Positions 1-8,682 are shown, counted from the stretch's first letter. The stretch is DNA of 64,000 bases from Flavobacterium terrigena (GCF_900108955.1 NZ_FNYA01000004.1:124001-188000); one strand, 5' to 3'. Made by a program: numbers and translations. Notes: generated by a model from the sequence alone, not told the origin.

Positions 1-259
1 TAGAACAGGAAAATTATTATTATAAATAAGGATGTCTATTTGTTTACTAGGTTCATGGCTACCACGTTCTTGATTTTGTTTAATTACAAAACCACTTGCT
101 ATAGAATAATTTTTTGGTAAAAATCTTTTAATTATTGTTTTCAAAACAGCCTCTTGGTAATTACCATCTTCACCCCAATGTGATATCAAAAGACGAACAC
201 GGTCTTTAATTGCAAGTAATTCTTTAGTTGTTGTTTTGTGAAATTCGACTGTATTCATG
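1..259 (-). CDS. DUF6602-like protein, N-terminal part (cut by window edge)
   Basis: The reading frame opens with ATG at 259 on the minus strand and runs off the window without a stop, giving 86 residues. The stretch RFLPKNYSIASGFVI followed by KQIDILIYN resembles the N-terminal part of DUF6602 proteins, where an alpha-helical start precedes an IDI-I-Y strand of a nuclease-like fold. The family has no firmly established activity; a nuclease role is inference. It is the first of a run of minus-strand accessory genes with nuclease-like signatures. Start choice: first ATG, preceded by an AT-rich leader. The remainder lies before base 1. Confidence 0.6.
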
Positions 260-470
260 GTGATTTTATTTGTTATTGCGGTTACAAGCCGTCATGAGCA
301 TTATTTTGTGATTATTTTTTATATCTTTTCTAGACTTAATTACTTTTGTGTTAAATACATAATTTTGTTTTAATCATTTATGACAAATAAACAACAATAT
401 TAATTCTTACATATACGTAGAAATACCTGTTTTTCAAATATTTTGTATTTAATTTTCAGTTGTTTTATAA

Positions 471-511
471 ACCTAAAAAATCCTGAAATAAACTTTCAGG
501 ATTTTTTAGGT
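471..511 (-). terminator. Strong hairpin terminator after the HNH gene
   Basis: A perfect 17-bp stem (471-487 with 495-511) encloses a 7-nt loop; both outer arms contain runs of A or T, so it could stop transcription from either side. It lies about 55 bases beyond the stop of the minus-strand HNH gene. The same hairpin core, AATCCTGAA with TTCAGGATT, recurs at 4550-4582. Confidence 0.75.
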
Positions 512-514
512 TTT

Positions 515-545
515 GTGGCACGGATTACCAATCCGTTCTATCTGG
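515..545. repeat. REP-like palindromic repeat, copy 1
   Basis: Contains CGGATT-ACC-AATCCG (521-535), preceded by GTGGCA and followed by TTCTATCTGG. Nearly the same palindrome with its flanks occurs at 2295-2309, and a degraded copy at 1381-1410. Every copy is just downstream of a minus-strand gene. Confidence 0.7.
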
Positions 546-566
546 GCTTTTTGTAACTGTATTTTT

Positions 567-1265
567 TTACAATCTAAAAATATATTCTCTGTGTAATTTC
601 AGATTATCATGATTTGGATTATCTGATTTTGGTATTTTAAATTTTTTGCTTTTTATCTGATTTACTACACTTTGACTTAATTCTTGAGAGATTAACATTG
701 AGTAATCTTCATTTAATGTAATAAATCCTTTATCAAATAATTTATCATGAAAATTACATAGTAATATACAATTATCTAAATCCAACCTTTTACTCTTATC
801 ACTTTTCCATGGAACAATATGACTAGCAACTAATAATTCAGATTGGTCATTATCACAAAAAGCACAACAATTATTATAATTTTCTGAAACATATTCTTTT
901 AAGACATCTTGATATACTCGTGTTTTTACAGTTGATAATCTTTCTGTTTCTTTATTATTAGGATTAATAGGTTTTCTTTCTATTAAAGCTCTTGCTTCAT
1001 CAAGTGTTGCTATATAACTTATTATAATTTCTTGAGCATCTGAATCTAGATTCCCTATTTCTTCTAAACTATCTTTTAAAATACCTTTTGACTCTTTTTT
1101 TAAGTCAAAATGATGGAGAATTTTCATTGTTTCATATCCACCTCCATTCTGGGGTGCTGGTAAACTTAATATTTTTTTTTGGATATCTCGATGACTTTTA
1201 GATTCAACTAAGTATGCAAATAGTACTTTGGCTATAATATAATTATCTAGTTTTTCAATTTTCAT
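567..1265 (-). CDS. HNH endonuclease family protein
   Basis: A 232-residue protein with a C-terminal HNH nuclease core. The visible core has a Cys pair C134-x2-C137, the general-base His of the ASHIVPW motif (H149), the central Asn (N165) and the final His (H173, in LLCNFHDKLFD), with C170 beside it as a possible zinc ligand. The ASHI-PW-x(n)-LCN-HD pattern is that of HNH proteins related to restriction endonucleases. The first 120 residues look helical and are not recognised. Start is an ATG. It sits in a run of nuclease-like minus-strand genes, so a restriction or anti-phage role is plausible, but no methylase is visible beside it. Confidence 0.8.
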   Translation of the reverse strand: MKIEKLDNYIIAKVLFAYLVESKSHRDIQKKILSLPAPQNGGGYETMKILHHFDLKKESKGILKDSLEEIGNLDSDAQEIIISYIATLDEARALIERKPINPNNKETERLSTVKTRVYQDVLKEYVSENYNNCCAFCDNDQSELLVASHIVPWKSDKSKRLDLDNCILLCNFHDKLFDKGFITLNEDYSMLISQELSQSVVNQIKSKKFKIPKSDNPNHDNLKLHREYIFRL

Positions 1266-1337
1266 GTGATTGGTATAAAATTTCTGCTAACTTGTTGGTG
1301 TACTCAATAAATTAGTTCCCTCCAATATACAAAACGT

Positions 1338-1410
1338 CCTAAAAACTTTAAATACTGAAAATAAAAATTTTTGGATTTTTTGTGGTACAGATTGTAAATT
1401 GGTACTGCCG
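1338..1410. repeat. Degenerate copy of the hairpin/REP intergenic module
   Basis: Between the PD-(D/E)XK-like gene and the HNH gene. TCCTAAAAACTTT, then TTTTTGGATTTTTTGTGG and CAGATTGTAAATTGG correspond in order to the hairpin, GTGG linker and palindrome of copy 1, but are decayed. It lies directly after the stop of the 1426-2178 gene. Confidence 0.5.
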
Positions 1411-1425
1411 AATTTTAGTTAAGTT

Positions 1426-2178
1426 TTAAACTCCTTCTTGCTTAAAATTGCTGTCATGCCTTGTTTTTATTTCAACAATTACCCCGACATAGTAATGCCA
1501 GTCATCTATAAAATCATTAATAGAATTTCCTTCACTTTTATCTATCTCCATATCTTTTTCGTATAACTGTGACATAACTTCATCGACATAAATATCGAGA
1601 TCAAGGTCATGATGATTTGCTAAGGCTTTTAAATTTATTGTCCAACTTTCATATCTCTTTTTTATAAAGTTTTTGAAATTTGACTCATCACCTTTGTGAA
1701 AATATTTTTTTGCCTCTTCAATACAGGCAAAATAAGATATTTGAAGATGTGACTTACCAGTTATCTCGTCTTCCAAAAGAAAGTATTCAAGATTTCTCTG
1801 TAAATCGTCAATAACTAATTGCTTGGCTGGATTAATTCCTTTGAGTTCAATTGGAAAAAGGGCAGGGTAATTTAAATTTTTTCCCATTTTGGGATTATAA
1901 ACGGCTACATCAATTCGTCCTTTTCTTGAACTATTATGTCTTTTAGAAGTTTCCCATTTTAATGTCATATTTGGAACACATGCTGAAGCAAAATCCTCTG
2001 TTGAATCTTCCAATTTCACAATGTATTTGTCAAGTATTTTTAAATCAGAGAATTGTTTTGCAACCAATACTGTCAAAAGATATTCTGGTTTTATTTCTGT
2101 AAAGTCACCATTCTTAAAAAAGAATGATGTATTACAGGCGTCTCTAAGACCGCTGAATATTAAATTACGATTTTCCAT
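1426..2178 (-). CDS. PD-(D/E)XK-like nuclease-fold protein, unknown role
   Basis: A 250-residue soluble protein that I cannot assign to a named family. It carries a PD-(D/E)XK-type signature: D90 in GRIDVAVYNP, then E111-x-K113 in FPIELKG, with hydrophobic strands around each and a helix after. This is the usual active-site pattern of restriction-type nucleases, though inactive relatives also keep it. The rest is mixed helix with a charged C-terminus. ATG start; the gene stands alone with a repeat module downstream. Neighbouring HNH and DUF6602-like genes point to a defence-related or mobile setting. Nuclease activity is inferred from the motif only. Confidence 0.6.
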   Translation of the reverse strand: MENRNLIFSGLRDACNTSFFFKNGDFTEIKPEYLLTVLVAKQFSDLKILDKYIVKLEDSTEDFASACVPNMTLKWETSKRHNSSRKGRIDVAVYNPKMGKNLNYPALFPIELKGINPAKQLVIDDLQRNLEYFLLEDEITGKSHLQISYFACIEEAKKYFHKGDESNFKNFIKKRYESWTINLKALANHHDLDLDIYVDEVMSQLYEKDMEIDKSEGNSINDFIDDWHYYVGVIVEIKTRHDSNFKQEGV

Positions 2179-2235
2179 AAAATAAGGTATAACGTTTCTA
2201 GTTATATGTGAAATGTTGTTTACTGCTCAAACATA

Positions 2236-2310
2236 CAATAAAATCCTACAAAATAAAAATCTTCAAAATAGAAGTTTTAGGATTTTTTTTGAAACGGATT
2301 ACAAATCCGC
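2236..2310. repeat. Hairpin plus REP-like palindrome, copy 3
   Basis: The hairpin arms AAAATCCT (2240-2247) and AGGATTTT (2279-2286) enclose a segment that also occurs around 4536-4582 with few changes. The palindrome CGGATT-ACA-AATCCG (2295-2309) follows, differing from copy 1 only in the loop. It lies just downstream of the frameshifted gene at 2359-3013 and probably also ends its transcription. Confidence 0.7.
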
Positions 2311-2358
2311 GTTATCTAGTTTATGGAATTGTTGCTATCGTGTTAAACCGTGTTATAA

Positions 2359-3013
2359 CTAGTTTGGTTCTATTTCGGTTAACATTTGACTTTGCCATAG
2401 GAATTTTATTTTCGACTTATAAAGCCCGAAAGCTGTATTCCAAATCCCCTTCTGTTTTAAAGTTAACCCATAATTTGGTGTCGATTCTGGTGAATAACCA
2501 CTTTTTATGGCTTCAAATTTTTGTCTTGCGGTTGATTTTCGGGAAAGAACTTTATGAAAAATTCTATCATCCATATAACATAATGATGGAATGCTATTTA
2601 TTAATTCCATTTCTTTTCTTTTCAATTCGCCCATGTTCTCTATTTACAACTCCAGGAAGCATACAAACTAACACATAATTGTAAATGTAGTGTCCAGCAA
2701 GGTTTTTTGCAAGAATGTGATCAATATGATAATCTTCTGGAATTTTATCTATGAATCTTAAAAATAATTTTCGGTAATCTTTATAATTTGGATTTACATA
2801 AATGTAAAATATGTCTTTTTCATCATATAATACAAATGCGTTTTTAATGTTAACTCTTCCAATTTTGTAGGATTTAAAATGCATTGCATTAGAAATTTCA
2901 AATATATTATTTCCTCCGATAACTGTTTGTTGTGGAGTTCGACTACTATAAATTTTTCCAATTCCACGTAAAGAATCTTCCGCTATTAATTTTTCAGGTT
3001 CTAATTTATGCAT
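2359..3013 (-). pseudogene. HNH-like protein, apparently frameshifted
   Basis: Two overlapping minus-strand frames read as one protein. The first (2594-3013, 139 aa) holds YHIDHILAKN at about residues 95-104, an HNH-like D-H core, and then VNREHGRIEK before an early stop. The second (2359-2634, 91 aa) continues as MELINSIPSLCYMDDRIF with normal-looking composition. The switch falls in an A/G-rich run (2609-2623 on the plus strand is T-rich), a typical site for slippage. Joined, the product would be about 215 residues. It could be a decayed gene, a sequencing error or programmed frameshifting; the first two are likelier. Confidence 0.5.
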
Positions 3014-3084
3014 GTGTTTAGAAATTGGTGTATTTGGTGTGCGGTTATTTCAATTTTATTAAGTTCTTAATAGTACTAGTGTTT

Positions 3085-4473
3085 CTATTTTACTACTTTA
3101 AATACATTTTCTTTTGCGTTTTCAGAAAGTATATATTTTTCCTCAAATTTTTTAAATTCAGTTTCTTTAACGCCACTTTTTAGTAGGGAACTTTTAAAGA
3201 AATCGTAATCTGTTTTTACTAATTTTTCTGAGTTTAAAATGGTTCTTAGCCAGTTCCAAACTTTTTCTTTTCCAACTTCTTTTTCTAAAGCTGTAATTAG
3301 TAAGGGAACATAATTGTATCTATAGGTGTTATCAATTTCACTATTCTTGATAGTTGAAAGTGGTTTAATCGTATACTCTTTAGTGCTTTTTAAGTAGTTG
3401 TCTATTTTCTTTTGATAATTTTCTTCTCCTAAAACTTCTTTCACGGTTTGAAGTGCTAAATATTCGGTTAAGCCTTCAAGAAAAACCCATCGTAATTCTG
3501 AATTTGGAACCATCACTGTTCCAAAATAGTAATGTCCGAGTTCGTGAGAAAAATATTCAATATTAGAAGTGTTTTTTAGAACATTTGTATTGGGTTTGAA
3601 ATAACTTTTTACGTTATATTCTTCATGCCCAATGATGGCAATAGTAGGATAGGTTACAAACATCCAAGCATTGTTTTTAGAAATAGGTGTGGTGTATAAA
3701 TACGTTACTGGATTTCCGTAGGGAATTTTGAGTTTACTTTCATAAAAGCTTATGATTTTATCGGTCCAATTTGCTAAAACAGTTTCTTGTTCTGAATTTA
3801 AGTCGGTATTGATAAAATAGGTTTTTTTGTTTTTTGTAAAATCGAATAAACCCGCAAAAAGCATCATAGTAATGGGTTTTTCTGATTTGAAATTCGCTAC
3901 ATTTCCACGGATTGGCTCTGAACCATTTAAGTAAATACTTTTACAGTCGATGCAATTAATTGTAATATCATAAGTGATATTATTGATTTCCACATCGTTT
4001 TCAATATCATATAAAATTGGATACCAAACAGATTGTTCGGTTGCTCTTATACTTTCGCTGTTAAATGCTATGTTTCCTTTCCAATCGCCAGTATTACTAC
4101 TTTTTAAAGTATCATTTATAACTGGAAATTTACCTACATAATTGATTTTAAATTTATTCGGCAAAAATTTGCTTTTATTGTCATTTGCTGGGAAATAGTA
4201 TTGAAATGCTTCGCTTTTTATACCGTTATTATATTCTTTTTTAAATCCGTAATTAGCATTGTCCTCTGCATTTCTGAAATATTTGATGTTTAACCCTGTA
4301 TTTAAAAAAATGCTGTAGTTTTTTAGACTTGGTAAATTGGAATATTCTAAATCGCTTTCTATAGTTCCGTTAAGAATTGAAACTTTTACTTCACCTGTTA
4401 GATGTGGAATTTGGGCGAATAATATTTGAAGATTGGCAATGAATAAGATGATTGAGATTTTTGATTTTTTCAT
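3085..4473 (-). CDS. Secreted gluzincin (M1-like) zinc metallopeptidase
   Basis: A 462-residue protein with a signal peptide (MKKSKISIILF to about residue 20, ending FAQ). The zinc site is H310-E-L-G-H314 followed after exactly 18 residues by E333 in FLEGLTEY, the HExxH-x18-E arrangement of gluzincins such as the M1 aminopeptidases. The N-terminal 200 residues look like a beta-rich domain, as in M1 enzymes. It is shorter than typical M1 aminopeptidases (over 600 aa), so it is better called M1-like. Probably periplasmic or surface-exposed, acting on peptides. No type IX sorting domain is visible. ATG start; single gene with a terminator behind the next upstream gene. Confidence 0.8.
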   Translation of the reverse strand: MKKSKISIILFIANLQILFAQIPHLTGEVKVSILNGTIESDLEYSNLPSLKNYSIFLNTGLNIKYFRNAEDNANYGFKKEYNNGIKSEAFQYYFPANDNKSKFLPNKFKINYVGKFPVINDTLKSSNTGDWKGNIAFNSESIRATEQSVWYPILYDIENDVEINNITYDITINCIDCKSIYLNGSEPIRGNVANFKSEKPITMMLFAGLFDFTKNKKTYFINTDLNSEQETVLANWTDKIISFYESKLKIPYGNPVTYLYTTPISKNNAWMFVTYPTIAIIGHEEYNVKSYFKPNTNVLKNTSNIEYFSHELGHYYFGTVMVPNSELRWVFLEGLTEYLALQTVKEVLGEENYQKKIDNYLKSTKEYTIKPLSTIKNSEIDNTYRYNYVPLLITALEKEVGKEKVWNWLRTILNSEKLVKTDYDFFKSSLLKSGVKETEFKKFEEKYILSENAKENVFKVVK

Positions 4474-4539
4474 GTTTTTTTGAAGCGTTTTTTTTTGAAG
4501 ATTAGATACGTTGTATCTTTTTTCAAATATATAAAAAAT

Positions 4540-4600
4540 CTTACAAAATAAAAATCCTGAAAACAGAAGTTTCAGGATTTTTAGGTTTTTAGACGGAGCA
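4540..4600 (-). terminator. Hairpin terminator after the lipoprotein gene (repeat family copy 4)
   Basis: A 13-bp stem (4550-4562 with 4570-4582) followed on the minus strand by T-rich sequence. The preceding ATAAAAAATCTTACAAAATA and the hairpin closely match copy 3. Here the CGGATT palindrome is replaced by a different short element, GACGGAGCAAGTTGTCCC. Confidence 0.65.
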
Positions 4601-4620
4601 AGTTGTCCCCATTATATGGT

Positions 4621-6228
4621 TTAATTAATTTTCATTCTGAAAATATAAGAATAGGATGGTGAGCCGTCATTTGGATCGTAGGTTTTATTTGTAAAGATGG
4701 TGTTTTCATCTGTAAAATAAATATCGGAATCATGATATTCATTCGATCCGAAATTTGGATAAGTTATGATGGTATTCATCGTATTGTAATCGTATATTTT
4801 GTATAAATCTGAAATATATTGGTTTGAAGGGCTACAAGCATGGATATGAATGTCATTAAACTGGCGAATAACATTTAGGTTGGTGTCTAGTTGGAATTCG
4901 TCCCAAAAAATGTGGTTACCATTATCTGAAATTGTTACGACAGGATACGGATAGGAAACACCACTTGGAAATTCTGGATATTGAGGTAAGGTTAAATATG
5001 TTCCTGTTCCGATATTTGAAGAATTAAGTTTGTAAAGACGCCCGCTTGAATTGGCATTACCATAATACAGGTTGTCGTTTGAACTGTTATAACGCATTTC
5101 GCCAAGATTAAAACCGTTAAAAGATTCTGTGTAGCTTCCGTTTGTAGCATTAATCATTTGAAAACGTTCATTGTCATTATAAACGTTGGCATACAAAAGA
5201 TTGTTATTACCAGCTTCTATATTATTAAAACCATTGCCACTTGTATGTGTAGCTATACCATTATAAGAATAGTTATTCAGGTTAACTTTTGTTATGAAAT
5301 CTACATGACGTTGGGTTAAATACATATATTGCCCATCAGGTACCACGGATATATCTGTAAATCTTTTTGTTGTAAGTATATGATTTTCTATAGTGAACGT
5401 GTCGGTATTGATAATTATTATTCCGTATTTATCTGCCTCTTCCGATAAGTCTTTTGGTGAACAAATAGCATATAGTTTGTTTCTTATTGGATCTTTTACC
5501 ATTTTTTTGATGTAGTAGGGAATGCTAAGAAAATCGCCTGTTATCTTTGTTACGATATTACTCCCTAACGTTTCATATTGCCAATTAGGATTGCTCGTTT
5601 TGACTACAATTTGGTATGGAATTTCTTCGGTTGCGAAATGAGGTTGCGTATAGTCGAATTGCAGTGTATTGATATCTGTAATTTCTGCTAATGGTTGACT
5701 GTTATTACGATATACTAGATAAGATACAAAATCACTACCTTCATATTTAGTCCAGTTTAACCTCATAAACCTTCCTAGTTGTGGCGTAGCTTCTAATTTG
5801 ATAATATTAGAAATCACAATGGTGTCTTTTTGTAGTAATTCTGGGTTGTTTACAAGATAGACTTCAAAGGAAATGGTATGCAAACCTTTACTTAAAGATG
5901 TAGTAAGCGTACTTTCAAAATTACCATTAGGATGACCAGCGTATAATTCGCCATCTATGTCGCTAATCCACTTTACTATAAGATCGTCAGGAGAAACACC
6001 TAAGTCTCCAGTTAAACCTATTTTTGCTTTGAGATTTTTTTGATTTGTTGGTATATCGTATACTCCATAATCCCCATAGTTATGAAAAGAATAGTCTCTG
6101 TCTTTTAGTGGAAGAACGATACCAACATTTATATTTTGTTGCACTTGTTGTACTGTCGGTCCGTCATCTTCAGGATTACATCCGACAGTTATTAACAGTA
6201 CTAATATGAAGTAGAAATAAGCTTTCAT
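4621..6228 (-). CDS. Lipoprotein with Fn3-like and beta-propeller-like regions
   Basis: A 535-residue lipoprotein: the signal peptide ends in the lipobox VGC, with the acylated Cys at 17. Residues about 30-140 form an immunoglobulin-like segment, about 150-225 resemble a fibronectin type III domain (FMRLNWTKYEGSDFVSYLVYR), and 240-530 look like a beta-propeller with recurring strands such as NKLYAICSP, QYMYLTQR and DNLYYGN. The propeller resembles YVTN/DPP6-type folds but I cannot name the family. It is probably anchored in the outer membrane; its ligand is unknown. Transcribed alone; ATG start. Related surface lipoproteins are common in Flavobacteriia. Confidence 0.65.
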   Translation of the reverse strand: MKAYFYFILVLLITVGCNPEDDGPTVQQVQQNINVGIVLPLKDRDYSFHNYGDYGVYDIPTNQKNLKAKIGLTGDLGVSPDDLIVKWISDIDGELYAGHPNGNFESTLTTSLSKGLHTISFEVYLVNNPELLQKDTIVISNIIKLEATPQLGRFMRLNWTKYEGSDFVSYLVYRNNSQPLAEITDINTLQFDYTQPHFATEEIPYQIVVKTSNPNWQYETLGSNIVTKITGDFLSIPYYIKKMVKDPIRNKLYAICSPKDLSEEADKYGIIIINTDTFTIENHILTTKRFTDISVVPDGQYMYLTQRHVDFITKVNLNNYSYNGIATHTSGNGFNNIEAGNNNLLYANVYNDNERFQMINATNGSYTESFNGFNLGEMRYNSSNDNLYYGNANSSGRLYKLNSSNIGTGTYLTLPQYPEFPSGVSYPYPVVTISDNGNHIFWDEFQLDTNLNVIRQFNDIHIHACSPSNQYISDLYKIYDYNTMNTIITYPNFGSNEYHDSDIYFTDENTIFTNKTYDPNDGSPSYSYIFRMKIN

Positions 6229-6353
6229 AGGCTAAGTGATTTTTTCAAAAGTTGGACAAATTTACTTTATAACTTATTTATTTCCTAATGTTTGTTTTTA
6301 TTGGAAATACTATAGATTATTAGAGTAGTGGATAAGAGTAAGATGTTTTATTA

Positions 6354-6779
6354 TTAGTTTGGCAATTCAAATCGGTATTGTATGGCTTCTTTAAGGACGT
6401 CGATATCGATATCTTTAAGGTTCTTAAATTTAATGCAATAGCCAGTTACGCTTGCTTTGCCAATTTTATCGCCATAGGTTTTGGCTAAAAAGGTTTTATC
6501 CTCAATACCCATAATATATACAGAGATTCCGGTTGTGTTGGCGCTTAAACCAATTCGATAAAACTCTTTGGTTTTACCATCAGCATAGGTTATGGTGTAG
6601 GTTCCATATCCGATATTCGGATTAGAAACTATTTTTCCTTCACTGTCTGTGCCATCCAAAAACCATAATTTACAAGCTGGATTAAGTTCCAGAACGATGA
6701 GATGCAACACTAGCAAGTCATTACGTTTCGATTCTGGTTGACTAGAAATATACGATTGAATTTGTTCTTGAATGTCCAT
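6354..6779 (-). CDS. DUF1801 (YdhG-like) domain protein
   Basis: A 141-residue cytoplasmic protein matching the DUF1801/YdhG-like pattern: an N-terminal helix with LVLHLIVLELNPACKLWFLDG, then NPNIGYGTYTITYADG, a beta-strand KTKEFYRIGLSAN, YIMGIEDKTFLAKTYG and a final KFKNLKDIDIDVLKEAI. The family resembles small ligand-binding folds but its biochemical role is not known. Length is normal. ATG start; it stands alone about 40 bases upstream of meaB's 3' end on the same strand and may be transcribed separately. Confidence 0.75.
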   Translation of the reverse strand: MDIQEQIQSYISSQPESKRNDLLVLHLIVLELNPACKLWFLDGTDSEGKIVSNPNIGYGTYTITYADGKTKEFYRIGLSANTTGISVYIMGIEDKTFLAKTYGDKIGKASVTGYCIKFKNLKDIDIDVLKEAIQYRFELPN

Positions 6780-6822
6780 GTTTCTTATATGTTTTTATGA
6801 GGAAAAAATTTGTGTAGTAACT

Positions 6823-7908
6823 CTAAACCTTCTTAAACACATCCAACAGAAACTGTGCACCCGTAAAAGGAGAAATTTCATGATTCAAAACTTGTTGTTT
6901 TACGAGTTCTAATTGTTTGATTATTTCAGGATGGTTGTAAAAACTACTTTTCAATTGTTCATTGATGGTTTCTAACATCCAATATTGGTTTTGTTCTTCA
7001 CGTTTTTCGTTAAAATAACCAGAAGTTGTGGTTAATGTAATATATTCGGTAATTAAATCGTACACATCGGCAATTCCGTCTGTGGTTACGGCACTACAAG
7101 TGGTCACTTTCGGTTGCCAACCAGAGCTTTTCGGAGGGAAAAAATGCAAGGCTCGATTGAATTCTACTTTTGCCATTTTGGCTTTTTGTATGTTGTCGCC
7201 ATCCGCTTTGTTAATCACTACAGCATCCGCCATTTCCATGATTCCGCGTTTAATACCTTGTAATTCATCGCCAGCTCCCGCAATTTTTAATAGTAAAAAG
7301 AAATCCACCATGCTGTGAACTGCAGTTTCACTTTGTCCGACACCAACGGTTTCAATAATAATTGTATCAAATCCGCACGCTTCGCATAAAATAATTGCTT
7401 CACGCGTTTTTCTCGCCACACCGCCTAAACTTTCGCCAGAAGCACTTGGTCTAATAAAAGCATTTTCATCTTTTACCAATTCTTCCATTCGGGTTTTATC
7501 GCCTAAAATACTTCCGTGACTCAGCGTACTACTTGGATCGATAGCCAAAACAGCTACTTTCTTACCTAAACCTGTTAAATGTTTTCCGAAAGCTTCAATA
7601 AACGTACTTTTTCCAACGCCAGGCACACCAGTAATTCCAATTCGTACCGATTTATTCGCATAAGGCAAACAACCATTGATAACTTCGTTCGCCTTTTCTA
7701 AATGTTTGATATTCGTACTTTCAATTAAAGTGATGGCACGACTCAAAGCGACTTTATCGCCAGATATAATTTTTTCAATCAATTCAGCAGCAGAAATTTC
7801 TTTCTTTCTAAATTCTTGAATATGCTTAGCCACCTGAGAACTTAGTATTTCAGGTTTATTTACTCCGTCTTTTTCGGAAAGTGCAGATATTTTATTAATT
7901 TTACTCAA
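6823..7908 (-). CDS. meaB: Methylmalonyl-CoA mutase-associated GTPase MeaB
   Basis: A 361-residue G3E-family GTPase that protects and reloads the B12-dependent methylmalonyl-CoA mutase. Visible motifs: Walker A GVPGVGKST (residues 94-102), the metal-binding VLAIDPSS stretch, TVGVGQSE and the guanine-specifying NKAD. Length and full co-linearity are normal. The start is TTG at 7908: the preceding in-frame codon is a stop and no ATG occurs before the conserved core, so TTG must be used. The cobalamin adenosyltransferase at 14883-15452 serves the same pathway. The mutase subunits themselves are not in the window. Confidence 0.93.
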   Translation of the reverse strand: MSKINKISALSEKDGVNKPEILSSQVAKHIQEFRKKEISAAELIEKIISGDKVALSRAITLIESTNIKHLEKANEVINGCLPYANKSVRIGITGVPGVGKSTFIEAFGKHLTGLGKKVAVLAIDPSSTLSHGSILGDKTRMEELVKDENAFIRPSASGESLGGVARKTREAIILCEACGFDTIIIETVGVGQSETAVHSMVDFFLLLKIAGAGDELQGIKRGIMEMADAVVINKADGDNIQKAKMAKVEFNRALHFFPPKSSGWQPKVTTCSAVTTDGIADVYDLITEYITLTTTSGYFNEKREEQNQYWMLETINEQLKSSFYNHPEIIKQLELVKQQVLNHEISPFTGAQFLLDVFKKV

Positions 7909-7950
7909 TTAAATTGCTTTGTGTAAAAGTAAGAATTTTTTTTCAGAAGC

Positions 7951-8037
7951 CAAATCCTGCTATCCGCTATATCTTTTCTTTTTGCTGTTCCAAAAAAACA
8001 TCAAAAACAAAAGGATGCCGCTACTATCAGGGCTAGG
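7951..8037 (+). repeat. Dispersed Bacteroidota intergenic repeat, copy A
   Basis: The blocks CCGCTATATCTTTT and AAAAGGATGCCGCTACTATC occur in the same order and spacing style as TCGCTATATTTTTT and AAAAGATGCCGCTACAATCC at 37885-37986. The outer ends of copy A are more degraded. Both copies lie in intergenic DNA with no gene inside. Confidence 0.7.
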
Positions 8038-8067
8038 GTAAACGTTTTCAAAACAAAATAAATTTAA

Positions 8068-8086
8068 GCCACGAATTCACTAATTA
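8068..8086 (+). repeat. Flanking repeat upstream of the GxxExxY gene
   Basis: GCCACGAATTCACTAATTA ends eight bases before the GxxExxY start codon and matches the repeats at 8540-8557 and, inverted, at 8629-8646. Confidence 0.65.
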
Positions 8087-8093
8087 AAAGTAA

Positions 8094-8468
8094 ATGTCAA
8101 ATATAATTTACAAATCTGAAAGTTATAAATTAATGGGTATCATGTTTGATATTCATTCAAATTTAGGTAAAGGTTTTTCTGAAATTGTTTATAAAGATGC
8201 AATTGAATACGAATTAGAAAAATCTTTGATTTTTTTCGAAAGAGAAAAAGAATATAGTGTTAAGTATAAAGATATATATTTGAAGCATAAATTTTATGCT
8301 GATTTTGTATTATTTGATAAAATCATTTTAGAAGTAAAATGTTGTAGCAATATTTCTGATTCACATATTGCTCAAACAATGAATTATTTAAAAGTTTCAA
8401 ATAATAAATTAGCAATAATTGTAAATTTCAATAACAATTCTTTAGAATACAAAAGAATTGTTTTGTAA
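8094..8468 (+). CDS. GxxExxY family protein
   Basis: A 124-residue protein with the defining motif GFSEIVY (about residues 24-30) followed by KDAIEYEL, then a central D-F-V, ILEVKCC and a C-terminal VNFNN segment. The YADFVLFDKIILEVK arrangement resembles a small PD-(D/E)XK nuclease-like fold, an inference from the D...E-x-K spacing. The family (TIGR04256) is widespread in Bacteroidota and has no settled function. The gene is a lone insert bracketed by GCCACGAATT repeats, which suggests it moves, or once moved, as a small element. ATG start, normal length. Confidence 0.85.
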   Translation: MSNIIYKSESYKLMGIMFDIHSNLGKGFSEIVYKDAIEYELEKSLIFFEREKEYSVKYKDIYLKHKFYADFVLFDKIILEVKCCSNISDSHIAQTMNYLKVSNNKLAIIVNFNNNSLEYKRIVL

Positions 8469-8539
8469 AATTAGAAAAATTCGAAATTTGCAAAACAAAT
8501 AATACTAATAATTATCAAAAAATATTTTTAAAAATTTTT

Positions 8540-8646
8540 GCCACGAATTAACGAATTTAAATTGTCAAAAATTTGTGAAATTTGTTCATCGAAGATGAAA
8601 AATTAAATATTACCAGTTTAAAAAAGAAAATTCGTGAATTCGTGGC
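8540..8646. repeat. Inverted repeat pair downstream of the GxxExxY gene
   Basis: GCCACGAATTAACGAATT (8540-8557) and AATTCGTGAATTCGTGGC (8629-8646) are inverted relative to each other, with one or two mismatches, and enclose about 70 bases. With the copy at 8068 they frame the GxxExxY gene. Confidence 0.7.
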
Positions 8647-8682
8647 AAAAAAAAACAAATTCACTAAAAATTAAAAATAACA

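Larger units (their letters stand above)
260..566. other. Intergenic region with terminator and REP-like repeat
   Basis: No credible gene is visible in this 307-base gap. The part next to the DUF6602-like gene (260-470) is AT-rich leader sequence without a clear motif. The part next to the HNH gene holds a long perfect hairpin (471-511) and a REP-like palindrome (521-535), both described separately. Confidence 0.6.

Noticed and set aside
2208-2678. 156-codon plus-strand open frame
   Set aside because: It covers a REP-like repeat and the antisense of the HNH-like gene, and its product has no domain or normal composition.
1-4620. Integron attC array
   Set aside because: Gene boundaries carry a shared repeat, but the GTTRRRY/RYYYAAC core of attC sites was not found and no integron integrase is present; only the cassette-like layout is kept as a finding.
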